From Allosphingosinicella sp042666435 (GTDB lineage Bacteria; Pseudomonadota; Alphaproteobacteria; Sphingomonadales; Sphingomonadaceae), in NCBI RefSeq assembly GCF_042666435.1, contig NZ_JBHTDC010000001.1:930001-994000 (forward strand): a DNA stretch of 64,000 bases, given 5' to 3'. Below, piece by piece: positions 1 to 7,065 of the stretch. Under the pieces are notes generated by a model. The model was not told the DNA's origin. It made no database searches and saw only the letters and a list, made by a program, of their open reading frames with translations. How positions within the stretch are numbered: the first letter of the stretch is position 1; every line of letters starts with the position of its first letter. A program made the position numbers and the translations under genes.

Positions 1-284
1 AGCAGGACGGCCCTGGTTCCATGATCGGTTTCCGGATCAAAGACGGCGATGCCGCCGCCGCTCGGTTCGTCGCAGGCCTGGAACTGGTCACCCTCGCTTC
101 ATCGCTTGGCGGTTTCGCCAGCCTGATCTGCAAACCAGCATCCATGACCCATCGCGGAATGCCGCCCGAAGCACAGAAATCCGCGGGGATTCACCGAGAT
201 TTGCTCCGGCTTTCGGTAGGACTCGAAGAGCCGGCCGACATCATCGCGGACCTCCAGCGCGGCTTTGAAGCCCCCGTTCCGTAA
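1..284 (+). CDS. Cys/Met-metabolism PLP-dependent enzyme, C-terminal end only (partial, runs off left edge)
   Basis: The reading frame is open from base 3 to the TAA at 282-284 and has no start in the window, so this is the 3' end of a larger gene. The tail resembles the C-terminal domain of the trans-sulfuration family (cystathionine gamma-synthase or lyase, O-succinylhomoserine sulfhydrylase, methionine gamma-lyase). It has a glycine-rich stretch before LASSLGG, then LICKPASMTHR, then RLSVGLEEPADIIADL, matching the family's SLGGVESL / PASMTH / RLSVGIED-DLI blocks. The active-site lysine lies upstream of the window, so the exact reaction cannot be assigned. The annotation as a family member is an inference from about 93 residues. 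Confidence 0.75.
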   Translation, partial: QDGPGSMIGFRIKDGDAAAARFVAGLELVTLASSLGGFASLICKPASMTHRGMPPEAQKSAGIHRDLLRLSVGLEEPADIIADLQRGFEAPVP

Positions 285-588
285 CGGCACGGGTGCTTCA
301 ACCGCCGGAACCAAAGTTTCTTCTACAGGTTTGTTGCTCCTGACTGGCTGAATTCTTCCGGCCAGGTGCAGGAGGACTCGAATTGACTCGGGCGACTGTG
401 GACTTGGTGTCGGACGATCAACAAAGCGGCTCCTCGCCGCTCGTCGCCGGCGCGGGACCTTGGGCCGTCCCCTCATCAGTCGATCCCCTCCACATTCCGA
501 GTAATCGCAGCGTACCGGACAGACGGACGAGGAGCAGGATTTACCTCCTTTGATCGGAGGCTCCGCTTCCCCGAACCTGACTGACGGA

Positions 589-630
589 CAGCCACGGACC
601 CGATCCGCGGTGCCCGGCCGTCCGTGGCTG
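589..630. other. Perfect 11-bp inverted repeat in the leader of the serralysin-like gene
   Basis: CAGCCACGGAC (589-599) pairs exactly with GTCCGTGGCTG (620-630) around a 20-base GC-rich loop. The hairpin ends about 40 bases before the start of the metalloprotease gene. No T-run follows, so it does not look like an intrinsic terminator. It could be a leader structure or an operator. The rest of 285-671 holds no convincing gene; the short frames there have no family resemblance and no good ribosome-binding site. Confidence 0.5.
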
Positions 631-671
631 CCTGTTCGTTCCCCAAATAATCATTCAAGGAGAGGCAGGAA

Positions 672-2969
672 ATGTGTTGGGTCTGTGACAGCAAATCGTC
701 GGTCGCCGAGACGTATTGGGCGAACAAGCTCGGGCTCATGGCCCATTTCGGCGAAAGTAGCGACAAATGGTCGGACGCCCTTCCCTTCGACGGTGTCGGC
801 GACAAATTGGGCAGTCCCGCCCTTGACCTGCTGATCACCGTCGACACCATCCCCGGCGACACCGGGACCACCGCGACCATCGAAGTCAATGGCGAGCATA
901 TCATCTCGACCATCGATACGATCGGCGACGAGGACTATTTCCAGGTCGAATTCGAGGCCGGCAAGACCTATGAGATCGGCCAATATGCCTATATCGGCGG
1001 CCCGAGCGGCCTCCCGCTTTCGGACGCCTATATCGAAATCTACGACTCGGCCGGCAATCTGATCGTCTCCGCCGACGGTGGCGGCCCCAACACGCCCTCC
1101 GGCCTCGACGCGCTGCTCAGCTTCACCGCGGAGACGGACGGGACCTATTTCATCAACGCGCGCTCATACGACAATCTGGCGGAGAACGGCACGACCGGAG
1201 ATGAAGTCGGCGATTACGAGCTGTTCGTCGATCTCGCCCCCGAGGGCGAATATGTCTACAAGCCTTATTACGACGTCGACAATCCGCTCTACGCGCTCGA
1301 CTGGGGAACCCAGGTCGATGGCTCATCGCGCAATCCGGACGGCGAGGAAGGGCCGCGTGAGACCGGCAACGACTTCACCGGCGCCGCCTACAATCCCTAC
1401 GGGATCGAGGGCAAAACCGTCATCACATATTACTTCGCCAAGCAGGGCGACGTCTTCATCAGCGAAGATCCGGCCAATCCGGGCTTGGAGAACATCGTCG
1501 CAGCCGGCATGCGCGACTTCGAGATCTCGGCCTTCGAGAGTGCGATGGGCGAATTCTCGGAAGTCGCCGACGTTGTGTATGTCGAGGTGGATAATCGCAA
1601 TGAAGCGGACTTCATCTACATCACCTATGATGGCACGCCCAATGTCGGTGTGCTGGGCCGGATGAGCCCGCCCGACACGCAGAATGAAGGCCAGGCCGAG
1701 TTCAACCGCAATGGTCCGGGCTGGAACGCGCAGAATCTCGTGAAGGGCGGATTCTCCTGGGTGACCCTGACCCACGAGCTCGGCCACGGCATGGGCATGG
1801 CCCACCCGCACGACAATGGCGGCCGCTCGGGCATCATGCGGGGCGTCGAGGCGGAAGGCACGGCGTTCGACTATACGACCGGCGACTTCGACCTCAACCA
1901 GGGCATCTTCACGATGATGTCCTATGAGGATGGCTGGCAGACCTCGCCCTATGGCAACGCCCCGACGCAATCAGGCTACGGCTATAATGGCAGCCTGGCC
2001 GCGTTCGACATCGCCGTGATCCAGGACAAATATGGCGTCAACGAGGATACGGCGACCGGCGACGACGTCTATCGGATGAAGGACGTCAATGCGAGCGGCA
2101 CCTATTATGAGTCGATCTGGGATGCGGCCGGGATCGACGTCATCTCCTATGGCGGTGCGCGCAATTCGGTGATCGACCTGCGCGATGCCACGCTCGCTTA
2201 TGAGGCCGGCGGCGGCGGACGCGTGTCCTACGCTCACGGCATCTTCGGCGGATTCACGATCGCGAACAGCGTCACGATCGAGAATGCCAGGAGCGGCGCG
2301 GGCAATGACGTGCTGATCGGCAATAACGTCCGCAACGTCCTCATCGCCAACGACGGGAACGACACGCTCAACGGAATGGGCGGCGCCGACGGCCTCTATG
2401 GCGGCAATGGCGGTGATGCGCTGTTCGGCGCCAGCGGGCACGACGTGCTGTACGGCGGCGCGAACAACGACTCCCTGTTCGGCCAGAACGGCGACGATCG
2501 CCTGACCGGCGAGGACGGCAATGACACCGTACTCGGCGGCGGCGGCAATGATCGCGTCGCCGGCGGAAGCGGGAACGACGTCCTGTCGGGCAATATCGGC
2601 GACGACGCCCTTCTTGGAGAATTGGGCCGAGACGTCATAGCCGGCGGGTCCGGCGCCGACATCTTCTTCTTCGGCGACGGCGACAGCAGCTCCGTGCGGG
2701 CGGAAGGAGATGTGATCCTCGACTTCAGCAGCTCGAGCGGCGACCAGATCCACCTCGGCCGGATGGATGCCGACAGCGCGACCGGCGCGGACGACGCCTT
2801 CAGCTTCATCGGGACCGACGCCTTCTCGGGCAGCTCCGGTGAGCTGCGCTACGAAGTGATCGGCGGCAATGCCTTCGTCCAGGGCGATACGGATGGAGAC
2901 GGGACGGCCGACTTCTTCATCCGGGTGGACGATGTAACGATGATGGCGGCGTCGGACTTCGCGCTCTAA
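672..2969 (+). CDS. Serralysin-like secreted M10 metalloprotease with PPC domain and RTX repeats
   Basis: This 765-residue protein should be an extracellular zinc endopeptidase. The metzincin zinc site HELGHGMGMAH lies at residues 368-378 (H368, E369, H372, H378). The Met-turn MSY is at 416-418. About nine glycine/aspartate RTX nonapeptides of the GGxGxDxLx type lie around 543-663, followed by an M10 C-terminal region typical of type I secretion substrates. A beta-rich PPC-like domain sits around residues 55-190, ahead of the catalytic domain; this is not part of classical serralysins. There is no N-terminal signal peptide, which fits type I export. No ABC exporter or inhibitor gene is adjacent. 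AAGGAGAGG lies just upstream of the ATG, supporting the start. A terminator follows the gene. Confidence 0.93.
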   Translation: MCWVCDSKSSVAETYWANKLGLMAHFGESSDKWSDALPFDGVGDKLGSPALDLLITVDTIPGDTGTTATIEVNGEHIISTIDTIGDEDYFQVEFEAGKTYEIGQYAYIGGPSGLPLSDAYIEIYDSAGNLIVSADGGGPNTPSGLDALLSFTAETDGTYFINARSYDNLAENGTTGDEVGDYELFVDLAPEGEYVYKPYYDVDNPLYALDWGTQVDGSSRNPDGEEGPRETGNDFTGAAYNPYGIEGKTVITYYFAKQGDVFISEDPANPGLENIVAAGMRDFEISAFESAMGEFSEVADVVYVEVDNRNEADFIYITYDGTPNVGVLGRMSPPDTQNEGQAEFNRNGPGWNAQNLVKGGFSWVTLTHELGHGMGMAHPHDNGGRSGIMRGVEAEGTAFDYTTGDFDLNQGIFTMMSYEDGWQTSPYGNAPTQSGYGYNGSLAAFDIAVIQDKYGVNEDTATGDDVYRMKDVNASGTYYESIWDAAGIDVISYGGARNSVIDLRDATLAYEAGGGGRVSYAHGIFGGFTIANSVTIENARSGAGNDVLIGNNVRNVLIANDGNDTLNGMGGADGLYGGNGGDALFGASGHDVLYGGANNDSLFGQNGDDRLTGEDGNDTVLGGGGNDRVAGGSGNDVLSGNIGDDALLGELGRDVIAGGSGADIFFFGDGDSSSVRAEGDVILDFSSSSGDQIHLGRMDADSATGADDAFSFIGTDAFSGSSGELRYEVIGGNAFVQGDTDGDGTADFFIRVDDVTMMAASDFAL

Positions 2970-3019
2970 GCCATCCGCGACCCCTGCCCCGCCGCGGTGG
3001 ATGCGGCGTCGGCTTTTGG

Positions 3020-3057
3020 AAATGTCCGCTCTACCCTCGCGAAGGGCGGACATTTTT
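3020..3057 (+). terminator. Rho-independent terminator after the metalloprotease gene
   Basis: AAATGTCCGC (3020-3029) pairs perfectly with GCGGACATTT (3046-3055), and the descending arm runs into a T-tract. It starts about 50 bases after the metalloprotease stop and lies before the next gene. Confidence 0.85.
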
Positions 3058-3140
3058 CATTGGGCCGGTACGCCGTCGCGGGTGGCGAGTGCCGGCCCCA
3101 GCCCCTATAGACCGCCGCCGGGGAAATCCGCGGAGGCGCA

Positions 3141-4310
3141 ATGAGCAATGCCGACTTCATCGTGATCGGCGCCGGCGTGGCGGGCCTGTCGGCGGCGGCG
3201 CGGCTGGCCCGCCACGGGCGGGTCGCGGTCGTCGAGGCCGAGGATGCGATCGGCTATCATTCCTCGGGCAGAAGCGCGACATTCTCCCATTACGGCATCG
3301 GCGATGAGACGGTGCGCGGGCTCACCGCCTACAGCCGTCGGTTCTTCGAAGAGGCAGCCGCGGACTTCTCTCCCGTCCCGTTGAGCCGGCGCGCGGCGGC
3401 CCTGTTTATCGCCACCGAAGAGATGCTCGACCCGTTGGACCGCCTCCATCAAGCCATGGCGCGGTTCACCGACGATCTGAGGTTGATCGATGCACCCGGC
3501 ATGAAGACGATGGTGCCTATCCTCAAGACGGGGCGGGACGGAGCGGTCGGGGGCGTCGTCGATCCGGACGGGCTGCGGCTCGACGCCGATGCGCTGCTCC
3601 AGGGCTATGCCCGGGCGGTGCGCGGCGCCGGCGGCACCGTCCACCTCGGCCATCGCATCTCGACGATCGAGAGGCAAAGCGCGGACTGGCGCGTCCGCTC
3701 GGAAGCCGGGGAGGAATGGCGCGCGCCCATCCTCGTCAACGCCGCTGGCGCCTGGGCCGATGCGGTCGCCGCCACCGCCGGGGTCCGGCCGCTCCGGCTT
3801 GAGCCCAAGCGGCGCACGATCATCGTGATCGACCCGCCGCCCGAGGCGGACGTTCGCGGCTGGCCGTTCGTCAAGACGGTCGTCGACGATTTCTATCTGT
3901 TGCCCGAAGCCGGCAAGCTGATCGCCTCTCCCGTCGACGAGGTACCGAGCGAACCCTCCGACTGCCAGCCGGAAGACTATGACATCGCGCTCGCCGCATC
4001 GAAGGTGGAGCAATATACGATTCTCCCCGTCCGACGGATCGCGCACAGCTGGGCGGGCCTCCGCTCCTTCGTCGCCGATCGAGTCCCCACGGCCGGCTTC
4101 GCCGCCGACGCTCCGGGCTTCTTCTGGCTGGCGGGACAGGGCGGCTACGGTCTCCAGACCGCGCCCGCCATGGCCGAAATCGCAGAGGCGCTGGTGACGG
4201 GTGGAAACTGGCCCTCGGGTCTGGCGGAGTTGGAAGTGACCGCTGCCACCATCCTGCCGGAGCGCCTCGATACGCAACAAATCAATTCACCCTCCGTTCG
4301 GCTGGGATAA
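3141..4310 (+). CDS. FAD-dependent oxidoreductase of the D-amino-acid oxidase (DAO) family
   Basis: The 389-residue protein opens with a dinucleotide-binding fold: GAGVAGLSAAARLARHG from about residue 9 and an acidic VVEAE at the end of beta-2. GYHSSGRSA follows, a segment usual in DadA/SoxB-like amine oxidases. A substrate domain and a C-terminal FAD-closing motif (WLAGQGGYGLQTAPAMAE) complete the DAO fold. It probably oxidises a secondary or D-amino acid, but the substrate is not readable from sequence. The gene sits alone between a terminator and the penicillin-binding protein gene, 57 bases before the latter. The start is the first ATG, matching the family N-terminus. Confidence 0.88.
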   Translation: MSNADFIVIGAGVAGLSAAARLARHGRVAVVEAEDAIGYHSSGRSATFSHYGIGDETVRGLTAYSRRFFEEAAADFSPVPLSRRAAALFIATEEMLDPLDRLHQAMARFTDDLRLIDAPGMKTMVPILKTGRDGAVGGVVDPDGLRLDADALLQGYARAVRGAGGTVHLGHRISTIERQSADWRVRSEAGEEWRAPILVNAAGAWADAVAATAGVRPLRLEPKRRTIIVIDPPPEADVRGWPFVKTVVDDFYLLPEAGKLIASPVDEVPSEPSDCQPEDYDIALAASKVEQYTILPVRRIAHSWAGLRSFVADRVPTAGFAADAPGFFWLAGQGGYGLQTAPAMAEIAEALVTGGNWPSGLAELEVTAATILPERLDTQQINSPSVRLG

Positions 4311-4323
4311 GCAAGGGTAAGCC

Positions 4324-4368
4324 ATGCGTTTCCAGTCCCGCCGCCTTTTCACCCCGAGTTCCGCCTGA
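4324..4368 (+). other. Possible 14-codon leader ORF overlapping the PBP start (TGATG)
   Basis: An ATG at 4324, preceded by AAGGG at good spacing, opens a 14-codon frame whose TGA overlaps the ATG of the penicillin-binding protein by one base. The PBP start itself has no clear Shine-Dalgarno sequence, so translational coupling through this mini-ORF is plausible. This is an inference from spacing only; the peptide is not recognisable. Confidence 0.2.
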
Positions 4369-6404
4369 TGCTGCTCGACGATCAGCCGCTCGCGCCGCAA
4401 ATGGAGCCCGTCGGGCAGGCCGTCCCGGCGCCTGCCGAGGAGGGCCGGAACGGATCGCGGCGGCGGTGGCGGGTCGCCGCCATCCTGCTCGCCGCATTGC
4501 TCCTCCTCGCCGGCTATCTCGCGGTCACGGCGCCGCTTTCCAAGTCGCTTCAGCCGATCACGGCGCCGGCCCTGACCCTGCTTTCGGCCGACGGCACGCC
4601 CATCGCCCGCCGCGGCGCGATCACCGACGCGCCGGTGACGGTCGAGGCGCTTCCCGACCATGTGGCAAATGCCTTCCTCGCCATCGAGGACCGCCGCTTC
4701 TACGACCATAGCGGCATCGACCCCTGGGGGATCGTCCGCGCCGCCGCGCGCAACGCTTTGGCGGGAGGAGTGGTCGAGGGCGGCAGCACCATCACCCAGC
4801 AACTCGCCAAGCTCGCTTTCCTGAGCTCCGACCAGACCGCGACCCGCAAGCTCCGCGAGGCGCTGATCGCGGTCTGGCTGGAGGCGTGGCTGAGCAAGGA
4901 GGAGATTCTCTCCCGCTACCTTTCCAGCGTCTATTTCGGCGACAATGTCTATGGTCTGCGCGCCGCCGCCCACCATTATTTCGATCGCCCCCCGGAAGAG
5001 CTGACTGCCGGCCAGGCGGCGATGCTGGCGGGCTTGATGAAGGCGCCGTCCCGCCTCAACCCGACCAGCAACATGGAAGGCGCGCGGGCGCGGACCCGAA
5101 CCGTCCTGGGCGCGATGGTCGAGGCCGGCTTGCTGACCGAGGCCGAGGCGGCGGACGTGCCGCCGGTGAAGCTCGATCTCGGCCCGGCCAAGGACCTCCC
5201 CAAGGGCAGCTATTTCGCCGACTGGGTCTTCCCCCAGGCCCGCGCCGCCGTCGAATGGGGCTATGGCGAGCAGACGATCGAGACGACTCTCGACGACGAC
5301 CTCCAGCGCCAGGCGGTGAACGCCATCCGCCGCGCCAATCTGGGCGGCGCGCAGGTCGCTTTGGTGGCGATGCGGCCGGATGGGCGGGTCGTCGCGATGA
5401 TCGGCGGCAAGAATTACGGCAAGAGCCCGTTCAACCGCGCCACCCAGGCCGTCCGTCAGCCCGGCTCTTCCTTCAAGCTCTTCGTTTATCTGGCGGCGCT
5501 GAGGGCCGGCATGAATCCGGAATCCACGATCCTGGATGAACCCGTCACCATCGACGGCTGGTCGCCGGAAAATAGCGACGCGCGCTATCGCGGTTCCGTC
5601 ACCTTGCGCGAGGCCTTCGCCCGATCGAGCAACGTCGCCGCCGTGCGACTGCAGGAGACTGTCGGCCGCGAGAATGTCATCGCGGCCGCGCGCGACCTCG
5701 GCATCTCGACGGAATTGAAGCCCACCCCCAGCCTCGCTTTGGGAACATCGGGGACCAGGCTGATCGAGCTGGTCGCCGCTTATGCCGCGGTCGCGAACGG
5801 CAATTACCCGGTGCGGCCGCATGGCCTTCCGGCCGCCGAGCAAGGCTGGTTCGATTCGCTGCGGGCGAGGATCAGGAAGTTCAATGCGCGGTCGACCTGG
5901 CCGATGCTGCTCGATCTCCTGTGGGCCGCCGCCAACGAAGGAACGGGACGCGCGGCGGTGCTCCGCACCGAGACGTTCGGCAAGACCGGGACGACGCAGG
6001 ACAATCGCGACGCCATCTTCATCGGCTTCGCCGGCGATCTGGTGACCGGGATCTGGATCGGCAATGACGACAATAGTCCGCTGAAGGGCATTCACGGCGG
6101 CGGCATGCCGGCGCGCATCTGGCGCGACTTCATGTCCCGCGCGATCGAGACCGAGCCGGAACGGCGCGCGGCGCCGCGCCAGGCTCCGCCGCGTCGGGTC
6201 GCGCCGCCGCCCGTCACCATCCCGATCGATCCCGGGATCCAGATGGACATCGACATCGGCAACGAGGCGGTGGTCATCCGGGCCGATCCTTTCCCGCAGG
6301 ACGAGGATCGCGAACCGATCGACATCCCGATCATCGCGCCGCCTCCGCCGCCGGGCGAAGACGAAGCCCCGCCGGCGGGCGACCAGCCCGAAGCGGCGCG
6401 CTGA
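4368..6404 (+). CDS. Class A penicillin-binding protein (bifunctional transglycosylase/transpeptidase, PBP1 type)
   Basis: This 678-residue protein polymerises and cross-links peptidoglycan at the outer face of the inner membrane. One N-terminal TM anchor lies near residues 37-57. The GT51 domain follows, with EDRRFYDHSGID (catalytic Glu near 107) and GGSTITQQLAK. The transpeptidase domain has the nucleophile motif SSFK near 365, an SSN motif, and KTGTTQDNRDA near 539. The last 80 residues are Pro/Arg-rich and acidic and are probably disordered. It is somewhat shorter than E. coli PBP1a and lacks an obvious OB insert. No good ribosome-binding site precedes the ATG; an upstream mini-ORF may couple translation. 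A DUF202 gene follows 19 bases later. Confidence 0.93.
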   Translation: MLLDDQPLAPQMEPVGQAVPAPAEEGRNGSRRRWRVAAILLAALLLLAGYLAVTAPLSKSLQPITAPALTLLSADGTPIARRGAITDAPVTVEALPDHVANAFLAIEDRRFYDHSGIDPWGIVRAAARNALAGGVVEGGSTITQQLAKLAFLSSDQTATRKLREALIAVWLEAWLSKEEILSRYLSSVYFGDNVYGLRAAAHHYFDRPPEELTAGQAAMLAGLMKAPSRLNPTSNMEGARARTRTVLGAMVEAGLLTEAEAADVPPVKLDLGPAKDLPKGSYFADWVFPQARAAVEWGYGEQTIETTLDDDLQRQAVNAIRRANLGGAQVALVAMRPDGRVVAMIGGKNYGKSPFNRATQAVRQPGSSFKLFVYLAALRAGMNPESTILDEPVTIDGWSPENSDARYRGSVTLREAFARSSNVAAVRLQETVGRENVIAAARDLGISTELKPTPSLALGTSGTRLIELVAAYAAVANGNYPVRPHGLPAAEQGWFDSLRARIRKFNARSTWPMLLDLLWAAANEGTGRAAVLRTETFGKTGTTQDNRDAIFIGFAGDLVTGIWIGNDDNSPLKGIHGGGMPARIWRDFMSRAIETEPERRAAPRQAPPRRVAPPPVTIPIDPGIQMDIDIGNEAVVIRADPFPQDEDREPIDIPIIAPPPPPGEDEAPPAGDQPEAAR

Positions 6405-6423
6405 GCGGCGCGGGAGGAGAGTC

Positions 6424-6798
6424 ATGGCCGACGACGCGCGGGAAAAGCTAGCCGAGACCCGGACCGACATGGCCGAGGACCGGACGATCCTCGCCAACGA
6501 GCGAACCTTCGCGGGATGGATGCGCACCGGTCTCGCCGCCGTCGGCATCGGGCTGGGCTTCAACGCCCTGTTTCAGCGGATCGAGCCGGCCTGGGTGCCC
6601 AAGGCGATCGCGACTATCATCCTGGCGATCGGCATCTTCATCTTCGTGTCGGCCGAGCGGCGCGCCTGTTCGGTCATCGAGCGGCTTGAGACCCACGCGG
6701 TGAAGACCGCGCGCAAGATGAACCTCCGGCTGATCGCCGGCGGCATGGTGATCGCGGCGATGGCGCTGATCGCCGCGATCTGGACGCTGGAATCGTGA
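6424..6798 (+). CDS. DUF202 (YidH-like) small inner-membrane protein
   Basis: The 124-residue protein has the family signature LANERTFAGWMRTGLAAVGIGLGF, followed by hydrophobic segments at about 45-62, 66-84 and 102-122, giving three membrane helices. The function of the family is not established. A strong GGGAGGAG stands six bases before the ATG. It follows the PBP gene by 19 bases and may be co-transcribed with it. Confidence 0.85.
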   Translation: MADDAREKLAETRTDMAEDRTILANERTFAGWMRTGLAAVGIGLGFNALFQRIEPAWVPKAIATIILAIGIFIFVSAERRACSVIERLETHAVKTARKMNLRLIAGGMVIAAMALIAAIWTLES

Positions 6799-6808
6799 CC
6801 GGCGGCTA

Positions 6809-7006
6809 TCAGTATTTGGGGCGGTGAGTCTTACGGTTGTCGTAATATTTCTTGGCAAGATAGCCGCCGCCGATGGCGAGGCCGAGCGGCCCGAAGGCGC
6901 GGCGGATAACGGTAGGTGCCAGCGCGCCGATCAGCATCCCCTTGGCGCCTTGATGGCGGCCGGCCATTCTCTTGCCGACGGCGGCGCCGATAATTCTGCC
7001 GATCAT
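6809..7006 (-). CDS. Small glycine-rich membrane-associated protein (hypothetical)
   Basis: A 65-residue basic protein beginning MIGRIIGAAVGKRMAG. It has a glycine-zipper-like hydrophobic stretch (PLGLAIGGGYLAKKYY) and a lysine/arginine-rich tail. The start at 7006 is chosen because AAGGAG lies eight bases upstream; a longer in-frame extension has no such site. I do not recognise a named family. It ends 10 bases from the convergent DUF202 gene. Confidence 0.65.
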   Translation of the reverse strand: MIGRIIGAAVGKRMAGRHQGAKGMLIGALAPTVIRRAFGPLGLAIGGGYLAKKYYDNRKTHRPKY

Positions 7007-7065
7007 ATGTGTCTCCTTAAATCCAAAGCGTTTTGGATATAGCGAAAGACAGGCGTCAAGGTTCC

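Noticed and set aside
99..476. 125-codon minus-strand frame at the left edge
   Set aside because: It overlaps the end of a recognisable PLP-enzyme gene on the plus strand and has no family resemblance.
4287..6563. Long minus-strand open frame (758 codons) opposite the penicillin-binding protein
   Set aside because: It is rich in Arg/Asp/Gly with no family pattern, and mirrors the GC-rich codon usage of the plus-strand gene. The plus strand holds intact GT51 and transpeptidase motifs.
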